Source of the DNA: an uncultured cyanobacterium
GTDB taxonomy: Bacteria; Cyanobacteriota; Cyanobacteriia; Cyanobacteriales; Nostocaceae
Direction: 5' to 3'
DNA length: 64,000 nt
Assembly (NCBI GenBank): GCA_903848645.1
Contig: CAINGU010000088.1
Location: 89,276 to 153,275, forward strand
Shown here: in pieces, positions 9,432-19,003 of the stretch
Position numbering within the stretch: position 1 is the first letter of the stretch
Layout: each line of letters begins with the position of its first letter
Program-made: the position numbers and the translations under genes
Notes under the pieces: model-generated
Databases searched by the model: none
What the model was told of the DNA's origin: nothing
The model's input: only the letters and a program-made list of their open reading frames with translations

Positions 9432-10160
9432 TTATTTTGGTGGTTTATTCATAGTAGCCAAAAGTTGACTATCGGCAAGTTGATAACGATTACCATTAAA
9501 ACAAAAGTTCAATTGTCGTAATTGCTGTTTTTCTGTTTGCAATACCTTAATACAAGGTAAAGCCTGATGGCGATTTTCTCCTACTGCTAATAATTGCTTT
9601 CCTGGTGGTAATGTAGGATTTAAATAGCTCAAAAATACCTGAGTAATTGGTTGATTTGGTTTGAACCAATAACCAGCATATAGACAACCCAAAGCACCAC
9701 AAACATCTGGAGTATTAAAGTTGAAAATTGTCAGCTTGCCATCTTTTTCCGTCACATTTACAGCCAATGTATTGTCAACAGATGTTTGAGGATTCAAGTT
9801 TGTATTTTCTCCAATTACCTGTTCCACTACAGAACTAGAAACAAGATTAACAGCTTTGTGCCAAGTCACAGTTGCTGCATTCAAACTACATCCTCCTAAA
9901 CCACAGAGAACAGAAAGCAGTAAAAAGATACTTAAACCAACACGAAACCAATGCACCCAATAACGTATCCTCATGGGAGGTTCTGGTAATTGATATCCTG
10001 TTGTTTTCAGTGATTGAAATTGAGTAGAAGAGGCTGACAAAGAAGAAACTACCTTGTCTGCTGTTGCTTGCTCAAATTGCTTTTTTGAATGCAAGTCAGT
10101 ATCGGAAAAATCCTTTGTCTCTGGCGCGGAAGATATAGAGGTTGTAGATAAATTAGTCAT
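9432..10160 (-). CDS. Membrane-anchored hypothetical protein, candidate conjugation component
   Basis: The ORF track extends upstream to a TTG at 10223; I prefer the ATG at 10160 (MTNLSTTSISSAPE) because the upstream extension has no ribosome binding site. The N-terminal 75 residues are hydrophilic, followed by a single membrane helix (FRVGLSIFLLLSVLCGLGGC) and an exterior domain with paired cysteines (VCGALGC). The LCGLGGC stretch resembles a lipobox but is far from the N-terminus. It lies 80 bp downstream of the secreted lysozyme-like gene, suggesting a shared role at the cell envelope. Confidence 0.55.
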   Translation of the reverse strand: MTNLSTTSISSAPETKDFSDTDLHSKKQFEQATADKVVSSLSASSTQFQSLKTTGYQLPEPPMRIRYWVHWFRVGLSIFLLLSVLCGLGGCSLNAATVTWHKAVNLVSSSVVEQVIGENTNLNPQTSVDNTLAVNVTEKDGKLTIFNFNTPDVCGALGCLYAGYWFKPNQPITQVFLSYLNPTLPPGKQLLAVGENRHQALPCIKVLQTEKQQLRQLNFCFNGNRYQLADSQLLATMNKPPK

Positions 10161-10311
10161 AAAAACCACGATGATAAGTATGGAACTTGCAACTTTTGAG
10201 AACCCAAAGGAAAGACGAATCAAACGAATTTATTTGTTGTGATAAGTTATAACAATAGCCACAATTGTTATAAGTGGCTTTCACTCCTGACTCCTGCTGT
10301 ATTTCGTACTT

Positions 10312-12243
10312 CTAATCACCAATGTTTTGAGCATTACTAATGTATCGAGAAGTTAAACTAGGAATACAGGTCAACGTTCCATTATCGCTGTTATTATTGC
10401 CATAAAAAGCTAAAGCAGTTTGTCCATAATCTTTCAGACTGAGACGACCAAAAACATCAGAACTACTAGCATCAACTTTGCTATTATCACCACCAAAATG
10501 CTTTTGTGCTACTCGTTCAATTAGCCGTTCACCAGTGAATAATTGTCCTGTAATTGGGTCTATTTCCGTTTGAGTTACTTGAATTTTATTGGCGATATCA
10601 GCCATAAATGCCTTATCCTGATCAGCAGGAGGAAAAAACTCAAATAATTCAGCTTCAGTTGGTTGATAACCTTGTCTTACCTGATTAAGAAACTGTTCTC
10701 CTCCAGACTTGGCAGCGATTAACCGCACTGCGTAGGGGTTGTAACTCATGAACTGATACCGTCCCAGTCCTCGACCACAATTTAAACCCCTATCAGCGCA
10801 GGTATGCACACCAACAGCTTTGTAATCCCCACTACCAGCACTTTCAATTTCAGCAATGGCGTTTCCTAGTAATGGCAAATTAACACCGGAAAAAGATTGA
10901 CTGATAATTGAACGATTACTACTGGTAAATCTGCAAGGATTAATTTGACTTGTTGTGCTATTTTGATTGAGATTACTTCTCACCTCTTTATTTGCACCCG
11001 TAGGTGTAGAAGTGGTATTAACACTTTGCTCATTTCCACCGTCCACATTGCCTACAAACATCAAAGCATTCACTTGATAGCTGAAAAAAGGAATTGGACC
11101 AATAAAATAAGGTGTACAACCCATTTTCCCAGCGCAAAAGCGAAAATATAAAGCCGTATCTACTGTATCAGTGGTTTCATCGGTTTCCATCACCACCACT
11201 TTAAAAGCTTTACCAAAGGGTAAACGTCCTGTTGGTTCTCGGCCATTGTTAACCGCTTTGAGGATACCCCAACCTCCCTTAACTTCCTGGTATTTACCGG
11301 AAATCCATTGCTTACCTTCCAAGGATGAGCGATCACTCTTACCTACATTTTCCAAATCATCTAGTTCTAAATAAGCACAATCTTTTTGAGTACAGGGGAC
11401 AGAAAAACCTTGCACATCTGAACCAGAAATTGGATTGTTACGGCGATTTTCTGCTGTTCCATAAACTGCATCAATCCGCATGACTAAATTACCAATTTCA
11501 CTGAGAGGATTGGGCATCAATCCTAAAGGTACTTGTCCCAGTCCTGGAATATTTTTGACAAAACTATTCATCCAATTTGTCAAATCTTGAATTGGTACTG
11601 CTTCTAAATTAGGAATTGAAGTCAGCGAAAACTTGGACAAATCAATTTCTCCCAGCTTGATTTTCCCAACTTCATATTGTGTCAACACTTGCGCTAATGT
11701 TAAATTTGCTGGTTGAATTCCTTTAGTTTTCAGTAAAGCAGCAATAGATTGAATATCTTTGACTGCTGTTTGAGCTAATTGAGGAACAACTTTAGCTAAA
11801 TGACTCAATGTTTGTTCTTTAATCAAAGAAAATTCACTTAATGCAATATTGTTTAAATCAGTAGATGTTATCTCTCTAATAGCTTGCAAAGCAAACTTTT
11901 CTGCTTGCAATGCCTCACTGATATCTCCTAACTTCAAATATTCATCAGGAGTCATGCCCACAGTCCAAGTCCGACTCAAATCATAACCTAATGTTTGGCT
12001 ATAGGGACTGCCATCAATTGCCCCAGATTGACTGATACCTGGTAGTTGACTAAGAGAAATGCGATTCCAGTCTGGCAACAAAAGTTTGTTAGCAGGTAAT
12101 CGAGATTGAGCATTAGTAACTTCTACAATTCGAGTGGGCAGATTGCCATTATTCAATGTACTGTTGGCAGCTTGCACAGTAACACTGTAGATAATAAAAC
12201 TGATGACAATTAGCAAAAATATCCATCTTTTTGAATTGTTCAT
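10312..12243 (-). CDS. Secreted 643-aa protein with lysozyme/transglycosylase-like C-terminal domain
   Basis: Residues 1-25 (KRWIFLLIVISFIIYSVTVQAANS) form a signal peptide with an AQA-type cleavage site. The middle region is Leu/Gln-rich and unassigned. Near residues 455-600 is AIAEIESAGSGDYKAVG followed by RGLGRYQFMSYNPYA, which has the catalytic Glu and GRYQFM features of the lytic transglycosylase/goose-lysozyme fold. Several cysteine pairs suggest a periplasmic environment. Such enzymes open peptidoglycan for conjugation machines (VirB1-like role). The conjugation role is inferred from context with the coupling protein. Confidence 0.65.
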   Translation of the reverse strand: MNNSKRWIFLLIVISFIIYSVTVQAANSTLNNGNLPTRIVEVTNAQSRLPANKLLLPDWNRISLSQLPGISQSGAIDGSPYSQTLGYDLSRTWTVGMTPDEYLKLGDISEALQAEKFALQAIREITSTDLNNIALSEFSLIKEQTLSHLAKVVPQLAQTAVKDIQSIAALLKTKGIQPANLTLAQVLTQYEVGKIKLGEIDLSKFSLTSIPNLEAVPIQDLTNWMNSFVKNIPGLGQVPLGLMPNPLSEIGNLVMRIDAVYGTAENRRNNPISGSDVQGFSVPCTQKDCAYLELDDLENVGKSDRSSLEGKQWISGKYQEVKGGWGILKAVNNGREPTGRLPFGKAFKVVVMETDETTDTVDTALYFRFCAGKMGCTPYFIGPIPFFSYQVNALMFVGNVDGGNEQSVNTTSTPTGANKEVRSNLNQNSTTSQINPCRFTSSNRSIISQSFSGVNLPLLGNAIAEIESAGSGDYKAVGVHTCADRGLNCGRGLGRYQFMSYNPYAVRLIAAKSGGEQFLNQVRQGYQPTEAELFEFFPPADQDKAFMADIANKIQVTQTEIDPITGQLFTGERLIERVAQKHFGGDNSKVDASSSDVFGRLSLKDYGQTALAFYGNNNSDNGTLTCIPSLTSRYISNAQNIGD

Positions 12244-12412
12244 AATTCAAGTTTTTCTGTGAGGATGGTAACCACCACGGCAACACGATAACTACACCCC
12301 AATCAATCAAGTATTTTCTTAAATCAAGACTGGATTTGTTTGACTTTGGGGTATAAGTATCAGAGAAAATATGATTTATAAATCGCATTCCTGATTCCTG
12401 AATTCTGACGAT

Positions 12413-12778
12413 TTACAACTCTAATTCTGGGGATGTTGACTGCTGAGTTTTCTGAGACTTGTAACCTAAACCAGAGTTATATCCTGGTAATTTTGGATTG
12501 GGATTAGCTGCTGATTCGGTATAGGGTGTATCACCCAAGTTAATTTCAAAAACATTTTCTTGATAACCATCTGCAAATCTGTCTGTTTCCCAAGGGTTAA
12601 TATTATCCTCATCACCCTGCGATTGATAACCTTTGGCAGACTTAACCTGACGATTATTATCATCATCAAAATTTGATTCCTCAAGGCTATAACCATGCGA
12701 CTGATAACCCTTGGTAGATTTAACGCCAGGATTATTTTCATCCTCAGCGTTTTGATTTAATGCGGGTTCTTGATTCAT
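12413..12778 (-). CDS. Acidic repeat protein, 121 aa
   Basis: A hydrophilic, Asp/Asn/Gln-rich protein. It contains repeated units around VKS(T/A)KGYQS(H/Q)G, GYQENVFE and GYKSQKTQQ, so four GY-centred repeats are visible. It starts at an ATG and is probably disordered. It lies just upstream of the secreted lysozyme-like gene on the same strand with about 170 bp between them. Function unknown. Confidence 0.5.
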   Translation of the reverse strand: MNQEPALNQNAEDENNPGVKSTKGYQSHGYSLEESNFDDDNNRQVKSAKGYQSQGDEDNINPWETDRFADGYQENVFEINLGDTPYTESAANPNPKLPGYNSGLGYKSQKTQQSTSPELEL

Positions 12779-12906
12779 TGGTATGACCTGAAAAACAATA
12801 CCAATACCAGCATAAAAAATTGATTGATTAACGGCACTAACCGATTGGCTAATTATGTCTTAGCCTATTGGCTATTTTGGGTGATGCGCTCATATCGAGA
12901 AGACAA

Positions 12907-13281
12907 ATGGCACAAATCAACTTGATTCCACCGGAAGTAATAGCAGAAATCAATAATCGTAAAAATGCTAAACTGCCAGACAACACTTTGAAAATGCTGC
13001 AAATTCTCGCTAGTTTAAATACCCCTAAAGAATTGTTAGCAACTTTATTAGAAATAGCCGAATTTTCTATCCACCATATTCGCTATCTAGCAGGTCCATT
13101 AGTGATTTACGGCAATTCTTGGAGTGATACAATTCCTCAATGGCTGAAGTTTGCTTGTATTCAAGACAGGTTAGAACTGATTTGCAATGAGTATGAACAA
13201 AATCAAGTTGGTGAATATGCCACAGCTACAGAAGTTCTCACTTACATGATGCCTGCAAGTTACGAAGCACCCGGTAAGTAA
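12907..13281 (+). pseudogene. 5' part of a plasmid gene split by nested mobile elements
   Basis: The ORF track starts at a TTG (12868); the ATG at 12907 has a better ribosome site (GAGAAG). The 124 residues end ...YMMPASYEAPGK, where the last residues come from inserted DNA. The codons for S-Y-E-A-P join in frame to E-A-P-L-H-R-D-Y in the fragment at 18654, so the ancestral product was roughly 235 aa. The octamer GAAGCACC occurs at both break points (13264-13271 and 18654-18661). The protein family is unknown to me. Confidence 0.7.
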
Positions 13282-13375
13282 TGAGACAAAATTAATTACA
13301 CAAATATTTGTACTGAAATCCTTAATGGACAAAGGATTGGTAAATAAATAATATGTAATTAATTCTGTCCAGGTA
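13276..13375. repeat. MITE-like inverted repeat next to the tnpB element
   Basis: GAGACAAAATTAATTACA near 13283 is mirrored by TGTAATTAATTCTGTCC near 13355-13371. The segment has no gene. It might be the left end of the inserted element or an independent miniature element. Confidence 0.45.
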
Positions 13376-13552
13376 CTTAAGCGTAAAGCTCAGTGGCTTT
13401 AGCCCTGAGATATAAGCGATACGGGCAGTTCGGCACGCTCACTGACCACGGTTTCAACCGCATTCAGTCATGTACTGCTAAATATCTTGACAATCTTACG
13501 CCACTAACAGGAATAGTAGTATAAGATTGGAGGTAAGGGGAAGGTAAGAACG

Positions 13553-14416
13553 ATGTTAGTTTTTGAGTTCAAAGTTTACGGAAAATCAGTTCAGTTAACA
13601 GCAATAGATGATGCAATTCGGACTGCCCAATTCGTTCGTAATAGCTGTATCCGGCTATGGATGGATGTTAAAAATACAGGCAAAAATGACTTGCAGAAAT
13701 ATTGTGCAGTCCTTGCAGCTAATTTCCCGTTTGCTAATGAACTCAATTCGATGGCACGACAAGCCAGTGCTGAACGAGCATGGTCTTCTATATCTCGGTT
13801 TTATGATAACTGCAAGAAGAATATTCCTGGGTTAAAGGGATATCCTCAATTTCAGAAAGATTGTCGTTCTGTTGAATACAAAACATCAGGATGGCGGCTT
13901 GCAGACAACCGTAAATCCATTACTTTCACTGATAAAAAAGGTATTGGTAGATTAAAACTCAAGGGAACTCGTGATCTTCATTTCTATCAGATCAACCAAA
14001 TAAAACGGGTGAGACTGGTAAAAAGGGCTGATGGTTATTATTGTCAATTTTGTATTGATGTTAACCGTCAAGAAAATATAACTCCATCAGGAAACACGAT
14101 TGGATTGGATGTAGGATTAAAAGAATACTACACCGATTCCAATGGCGTAATGATTGAGAATCCTAAGTTTCTTCGTGAAGGAGAAAAGGTTCTTAAACGT
14201 TCACAACGTCGCGTTTCCAGAAAAGTCAAAGGTTCAAAAAATCGAGGCAAAGCTAGACAGATTTTAGGAAAACGCCACCTCAAAATAAGTAGGCAACGTA
14301 AAGACCATGCTGTGAAATTAGCACGGTGCGTAGTTCAGTCTAACGACTTGATAGCCTATGAAGACTTGAGAATTAAAAATCTGGTGAAAAATCATTGTTT
14401 AGCTAAGTCAATAAAT
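13553..14416 (+). pseudogene. tnpB: tnpB, 5' part (RNA-guided nuclease family), interrupted by Tn3-type transposon
   Basis: Starts at ATG after GGAGGTAAGGGG. The N-terminal helix-turn-helix and central beta-rich part of TnpB are intact: RNSCIRLWMD, NTIGLDVGLKEYYTDSNG (first RuvC Asp) and LIAYEDLRIKNL (catalytic Glu region). At codon N-H-C-L-A-K-S-I-N the frame enters the transposon inverted repeat and stops at 14467 with foreign residues. TnpB is an omega-RNA-guided endonuclease that maintains its element; this copy is broken and presumably inactive. Confidence 0.9.
14412..14416. other. Left 5-bp target site duplication TAAAT of the Tn3-type transposon
   Basis: TAAAT lies directly outside the left inverted repeat and recurs at 18283-18287 directly outside the right one. 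Five-base duplications are standard for Tn3-family transposition. Confidence 0.93.
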
Positions 14417-14467
14417 GGGGTAAAGACAAGATACGCGCAAAATTTAGCACGACGTAAAGTTTTGTAA
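14417..14467. repeat. Left terminal inverted repeat of Tn3-type transposon
   Basis: 51 bp beginning GGGGTAAAGACAAGATACGC, identical to the reverse complement of 18232-18282. It is longer than the usual 38 bp. A diverged solitary copy occurs at 33422. Confidence 0.95.
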
Positions 14468-14476
14468 CAAAATTAC

Positions 14477-17455
14477 TCAAAAGCCTAAATTTAACGTCTC
14501 CTCAAGTGCTGCTGGAATCGCATCAAGATCAATCAGATAATCACCAAAACGCTTAATATGACTGGTTAAATAAGGACTCAAAGCCGCTAAATCTTCTCGC
14601 TCCCAGAAAAAACCTTCTTTTCTGAGTTGAAGCAAAACCTCAGTTAAATCAACCACATTATGGAAAATAACAGCATTAGCTACTAGATCACCGTACTTAA
14701 TCGTCTTCTCTTGCTGTTCAGGGTCATTACTAGCAATCACGCCTTCCCCTCCAAAACAAAACCACTTAGAAAAACCATTATAAGCTTCGACCTTATTAGT
14801 CATCGCTGTAATTTGTTGACGTAACTTTTGGTCAGAGATGAACTGTAATAAAAAAATAGTTCTAATAACTCTCCCTAACTCTCGAAACGCTTGATAAAGT
14901 TTATTCTTCCGACTATAATTTCCCAACTTTCGTAACAACATATCTGAAGAAATTTTGCCTTCTTTAATAGAAAGAACCACTCGTAATAAATCTGACCAAT
15001 GAGTTTTGATAAGTTCCCAATTAATTACCCCTTTAAATAGAGAATCAATATGCTGATAAACCGTCTCCTTATCAGGACGGTAGAAAACCAAATCTTGCCA
15101 ATTTCTAATGCGAGGCATAAGTTGAATACCTAACAAATAGGATAAAGCAAAAACAGGAGTAGACTGTCCTTGAGTATCAGCATGAATAATCGACGGTTGA
15201 ATGTCTGATTTGTTTTTGAGAAGCCCTTCAATAATATATACAGCTTCCCAAGTTCCACAAGGAATAAAATGACTAAACAGAGCTATATAACTATCAGCAA
15301 CATGATGATAAGCAATCCCCCCGTAACCACCATAGCGAATATGATATTCCGAAAGTAAATTTTGCTCGTAAAGATCATATTTAGTTCCATCAGCAGCAGC
15401 CGTCGTCCCGTCTCCCCAGAACTTAGTTAAAGGCATCACATTGTAGCGATTAATAATATCAACTAGAGCAGCATTAAGTCCTTTTAAACTAATATGTCTC
15501 TGATTAACAAAAGTGAGCATTCTTGACGTAACAACGCCTCTCATGTGACGTGCTGCTTGCGCCGCTCCTAGATTGCATCCATAAGTAAAAGTGGTTAATA
15601 AATAGCGTTCTGTAGACCGTTCTAATTTGGAATCAGAACCACTCACTGGACCAAAATGTCGGGTAAAATTTGTCCAATAGTCCACATCTCTAAGAATATC
15701 AATTAAGTTACGCTCTGGCATTCTTTCAGAAATTACAGCCTCTAAGTTTTTGAGAGAAGCACTCTCACGATTAGCTAATGGACGTTTTAAAACAGGTTCT
15801 CCTTGCTCGCTAATAACAATAGATGTATTATTGGGATAACCTAGATCTATTTTGGATGCTGTTTGGGTTAATGAATTTTTTAGATTCTCGACAAAATCTT
15901 CAGCCTGAGTAGGAAAGCCTAATTGTTGACAGTATGCTTCAACCAATGGCTGACAGTCATTCCAAGAAAGTAATTGTTCTCGATAATCAGCATAAGCCTC
16001 ACTGTTGAAGACACAAATATCCCCTGACTTTAGTTCAGCAGCTACATAAGAGAAAATACAAATCTCGAAATGGCGACGCATCACTTTAGTGACATCTTTT
16101 GACTGAACTAGCACTAACTTTTGCCATGGCTGTGAAACAAAAGATAAATCAACTTCTGTTCCTATCCACTCCCCTCGGCGATGGGAATTAGACAGTAAAA
16201 CTTCCACGGCTTTTACCAATTTATCATCACTACTGGTAGATTCTATCTTCAGGAACTTAAATAATCGAAAGAATGCACTACGATGACTTTTATAAAACCG
16301 CCATAATAAAGGAAAGTAATTATTGCCTTGATAAGCATTAATTTCTTCACACTCAGTTAATAATTGTTCAACTCCTCCCGTTTGTTTGAAGATAGCTTGT
16401 AATTGCTCCAATGGATTTGAATTTGAATCTGGTGGCTTTGAATCTGTGGTATCTACATTGAAAACTACTAAAACATCAGTGAGGACAGATACTAATTTTT
16501 CTGTGGTTATCTGCTGTCTTTTTTTGATAGAGTCTAATTCCTCAATAGCCAGATTATGGATTTTTTTCATCTGTTTGAGGAACATTTCTACTAGGTAATC
16601 ACGAGTCTGCACTTGAGCAGAATAAATGAGGCAAAGAAGTAAGGTTAATTGCTTATTCAGAGTAATATCCTTCATCTCAGAAGCAGTAAGAGCTTTAGCT
16701 TCCGAGGTAAAATGTTTGATTTTTGCCCTAGTTAGTCCTTGAAGATAGGGAGTAATTTCCCCCAGTGTTTCTAACCAAGTTAAATGGACAATTAAATCAT
16801 TAAGATGATTTCGACTTGATTTTTGAGGAAGTTTTTTCAGGTCATTATAAGGACTGCGTTCAACTGCTGCATAATTATCTAATAAATCCTTTAATCGCTG
16901 GATATATTCAGGATTAAGTTGATTAATTACCTGGGAGAATATCTGTTGGTTTACTTCTTTTTTGAGATGATTAACTAAACGGTCTAAGGTATTAAAACCA
17001 GGGAGTTCATAGCGTTCTTTGACAACCTCTTCAATGGCTACATTAATTAAATCGGCTGGATTATCCATCCTTAATGCTGATTCAGTGATAACTGCTGTGA
17101 TTAGAGCCTTGCCTTTTTGATTAAAAGGACTCACCTGGAGATAGGAGCGAATCGCTTTTTTGTGACGGGATAAAGTTGATGGATATTGATAGCTAAAACT
17201 TCTATCTTCTTGAAGATCCAATACTGTCCGAATATGGTTGATAATAGCGAGAGGAATGTCTGTTATTTTGGGAAAATAGCCTAATCTCTGAAATACTTTG
17301 AGTAAAACTAGCAAATTAAAATGGTTTTCTTCCCCAGCCGTAACTTTTAAGGCGAATGCTATTTCTATCCTCGTGGGAGTGTAAATTTTATCAAGTTCAT
17401 TGGCGGTATAGTATCGTTTGAATCTGGGATAAGCTGTCCGTTCAATTGATGCCAC
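14477..17455 (-). CDS. tnpA: Tn3-family transposase TnpA
   Basis: 992 aa, full length for the family. The N-terminal part (MASIERTAYPRFKRYYTANELDKIYTPTRIEIAFA) is the DUF4158-type DNA-binding region. The catalytic DDE triad is visible as FWGDGTTAAADG (first Asp), IIHADTQGQSTPVF (second Asp) and FGGEGVIASNDPEQQEK (Glu region). It performs replicative transposition by binding the 51-bp terminal repeats. Its stop is 9 bp inside the left repeat. No frameshift or truncation was seen, so it is probably functional. Confidence 0.96.
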   Translation of the reverse strand: MASIERTAYPRFKRYYTANELDKIYTPTRIEIAFALKVTAGEENHFNLLVLLKVFQRLGYFPKITDIPLAIINHIRTVLDLQEDRSFSYQYPSTLSRHKKAIRSYLQVSPFNQKGKALITAVITESALRMDNPADLINVAIEEVVKERYELPGFNTLDRLVNHLKKEVNQQIFSQVINQLNPEYIQRLKDLLDNYAAVERSPYNDLKKLPQKSSRNHLNDLIVHLTWLETLGEITPYLQGLTRAKIKHFTSEAKALTASEMKDITLNKQLTLLLCLIYSAQVQTRDYLVEMFLKQMKKIHNLAIEELDSIKKRQQITTEKLVSVLTDVLVVFNVDTTDSKPPDSNSNPLEQLQAIFKQTGGVEQLLTECEEINAYQGNNYFPLLWRFYKSHRSAFFRLFKFLKIESTSSDDKLVKAVEVLLSNSHRRGEWIGTEVDLSFVSQPWQKLVLVQSKDVTKVMRRHFEICIFSYVAAELKSGDICVFNSEAYADYREQLLSWNDCQPLVEAYCQQLGFPTQAEDFVENLKNSLTQTASKIDLGYPNNTSIVISEQGEPVLKRPLANRESASLKNLEAVISERMPERNLIDILRDVDYWTNFTRHFGPVSGSDSKLERSTERYLLTTFTYGCNLGAAQAARHMRGVVTSRMLTFVNQRHISLKGLNAALVDIINRYNVMPLTKFWGDGTTAAADGTKYDLYEQNLLSEYHIRYGGYGGIAYHHVADSYIALFSHFIPCGTWEAVYIIEGLLKNKSDIQPSIIHADTQGQSTPVFALSYLLGIQLMPRIRNWQDLVFYRPDKETVYQHIDSLFKGVINWELIKTHWSDLLRVVLSIKEGKISSDMLLRKLGNYSRKNKLYQAFRELGRVIRTIFLLQFISDQKLRQQITAMTNKVEAYNGFSKWFCFGGEGVIASNDPEQQEKTIKYGDLVANAVIFHNVVDLTEVLLQLRKEGFFWEREDLAALSPYLTSHIKRFGDYLIDLDAIPAALEETLNLGF

Positions 17456-17514
17456 GAGTGAGAGAAAAGATGGTTATTTTCAGTTTACAGGAGTATTGTT
17501 ATCACCCCCTTAAC

Positions 17515-18096
17515 TCAATCTGTCCAAAAAGATTCAAATCTTTGGGGGGACATCTGTGTGTAGCGGACTGTATGGTGAATGTTTTTATGTCCTAAGTAGT
17601 CTTGAATCGCTCTGGTATCATGTCCTTGTGAAGCAAGATAATAACCACAAGCATGACGTAGTTGATGAGGATGAACAGATTCCTCAAGTCCGGCTAATTC
17701 TCCGGCTCTGGCTATAATGTGACGGATAGTTCGGGTGGACAGGGGGGCTTTGCGCTCGGAGACGAACACATACTGAGTTTCAGGATAATCTCGTTTAATC
17801 TGACGTAATGACCTCAATTCAGGAGCGCGTAAGGGATGAGTGCTATCATGCCCATGTTTTACTCTTCTTATCTCTATATAGCCGTCGTTCAAATCAATTT
17901 GTGACCATTTCAGAGAAACTAACTCTGCGGTGCGTAGCCCATGCCGAAACATTAGTAAAATAATGGCTGCATCTCGAACTCCGTGTCTTCCAAATGAATG
18001 CGCCGCTTTGATCATTGCTTCCACTTCCTTTGGACGCAAATATTCCCGCTCTCGCTTTGACGCTACTTTTACAGGGGGATGAGGGTGAGAAATCAT
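17515..18096 (-). CDS. Tyrosine recombinase, probable cointegrate resolvase of the Tn3-type transposon
   Basis: 193 aa, essentially a catalytic domain only. The Arg of FRHGLRTAELVSL, the HPHQLRHACG box (HxxR) and the YTQMSPQRFESF tyrosine region of phage-integrase-type enzymes are present. Tn3 relatives with TnpI-like recombinases resolve cointegrates this way. It sits upstream of tnpA on the same strand with a 60-bp gap. The short length resembles the FimB/FimE class. Confidence 0.9.
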   Translation of the reverse strand: MISHPHPPVKVASKREREYLRPKEVEAMIKAAHSFGRHGVRDAAIILLMFRHGLRTAELVSLKWSQIDLNDGYIEIRRVKHGHDSTHPLRAPELRSLRQIKRDYPETQYVFVSERKAPLSTRTIRHIIARAGELAGLEESVHPHQLRHACGYYLASQGHDTRAIQDYLGHKNIHHTVRYTQMSPQRFESFWTD

Positions 18097-18172
18097 CTTT
18101 GCCGAAAAGGGAAGTTGGGGTGGTTGGTTAAGAATGGCTGAAAGCCTTATAATCTGTTTCTCTCTTGATTAT

Positions 18173-18205
18173 ACATTGCCTAAAATGAGTCAAACTAGGC
18201 AATGT
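18173..18205. other. Candidate recombination core site of the transposon
   Basis: ACATTGCCTA (18173-18182) and TAGGCAATGT (18196-18205) are perfect 10-bp inverted arms around a 13-bp spacer. It lies just upstream of the tyrosine recombinase gene, where TnpI-type resolution sites are found. It may double as an operator for the recombinase and transposase. Confidence 0.6.
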
Positions 18206-18231
18206 TTGAAAGGCATAAATATATGAATACT

Positions 18232-18282
18232 TTACAAAACTTTACGTCGTGCTAAATTTTGCGCGTATCTTGTCTTTACCCC
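18232..18282. repeat. Right terminal inverted repeat of Tn3-type transposon
   Basis: Reverse complement of 14417-14467, ending TTGTCTTTACCCC, followed by the second TAAAT target duplication at 18283-18287. Confidence 0.95.
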
Positions 18283-18287
18283 TAAAT

Positions 18288-18638
18288 GACGCATCTTGGT
18301 ATCAGTTTCGTGTCTGGCTGGAATACTTTGGGAAAGTATTCCAGAAAGTCGCGGTTGCGGTTAATCCACAATATACAAGCCTTGAATGCTCTAGCTGCGG
18401 TGAAATTGTCAATAAAACGCTATCTACTAGGACACACGCTTGTAAGTGTGGTTGTGTGATGGATAGAGACGAAAACGCAGCCAGAAATATCCTTAGTCGA
18501 GGATTGAGTACGGTAGGGCATACCGGAACTTTTGCGCTAGACGCAAGTAACGCTTTAGGAGATAAGACCTCTATTCAGACTGGAGAAATCCTGCCTGAGC
18601 AAGTCATATCGTTGATTAAAGAATCTCAGTGTCTTTAG
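18288..18638 (+). pseudogene. tnpB: tnpB, 3' part
   Basis: Continues the tnpB frame exactly when the transposon and one TAAAT copy are removed: ...AKSIN joins DASWYQFRVWLEYFG. It carries the zinc-finger SLECSSCGEIVNK...HACKCGCVMDRDENAARNIL with four cysteines and the last catalytic Asp (DRDENAARN). The residual ORF called at 18249 starts inside the transposon end and is not a natural gene. Confidence 0.92.
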
Positions 18639-18653
18639 AACTGAGAGTGTCAA

Positions 18654-18992
18654 GAAGCACCTTTGCATCGAGATTACGCTGACCTTTATCTTTGGGTAGG
18701 GAATGAAGTTTTAACTAAATACAATAAATTACCAAAAGATTGCCAGAGTTTTTATGAATTTATTGATGGTACTACGAACGATACTAGCAATAAATCCATC
18801 ATTCATTTTCAGCAGGTAAAAAATGATTTTCACGATATTAGTCAATCAATTCGCCGCAGCATAGTTAAACACGCAGCGCAAGAAGGATGGGGGAAACGTC
18901 GTGTTAATTCTAAGTCTAAAATAGACTCAATTGAAAATACTCCTCCTCCTGAATCTTCCTCCAATTCATCTGTACAAATGGACTTGTTTTAA
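18654..18992 (+). pseudogene. 3' part of the plasmid gene split by the nested elements
   Basis: From the duplicated octamer GAAGCACC the frame reads E-A-P-L-H-R-D-Y-A-D-L-Y-L-W-V-G-N-E-V-L and runs for about 110 residues, ending in a Ser/Pro-rich tail and VQMDLF. It fits in frame with the fragment at 12907. The TTG at 18663 used by the ORF track is an internal codon. I see no known domain. Confidence 0.7.
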
Positions 18993-19003
18993 AGTTAATA
19001 AAA

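Larger units (their letters stand above)
14417..18282. mobile_element. Complete Tn3-family transposon, 3866 bp
   Basis: Bounded by perfect 51-bp inverted repeats starting GGGGTAAAGACAAG (14417-14467 and 18232-18282), with target duplication TAAAT. It encodes a 992-aa transposase and a 193-aa tyrosine recombinase, both on the minus strand, and an inverted-repeat site near 18173-18205 that may be the resolution core. There is no passenger gene. The perfect ends and intact frames indicate a recent insertion. Confidence 0.95.
13380..18653 (+). mobile_element. IS200/IS605-type tnpB element carrying a nested Tn3 transposon
   Basis: The left part contains a hairpin AGCTCAGTGGCTTTAGCCCTGAG near 13388, and the right part a hairpin CTCAGTGTCTTTAGAACTGAG at about 18624-18646 followed by AGTGTCAA. 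Subterminal imperfect hairpins are typical of this family. The only own gene is tnpB; no Y1 tnpA is present, so it would have needed a helper transposase. The exact left end is uncertain, because the flanking octamer GAAGCACC is duplicated whereas this family normally leaves no target duplication. Confidence 0.65.

Noticed and set aside
12149-12388. 79-aa ORF on the minus strand
   Set aside because: It overlaps the signal-peptide end of the 643-aa gene in another frame and has no ribosome site or recognisable features.
18249-18638. 129-aa ORF as an independent gene
   Set aside because: Its first residues are encoded by the transposon inverted repeat; the rest is the 3' part of tnpB.
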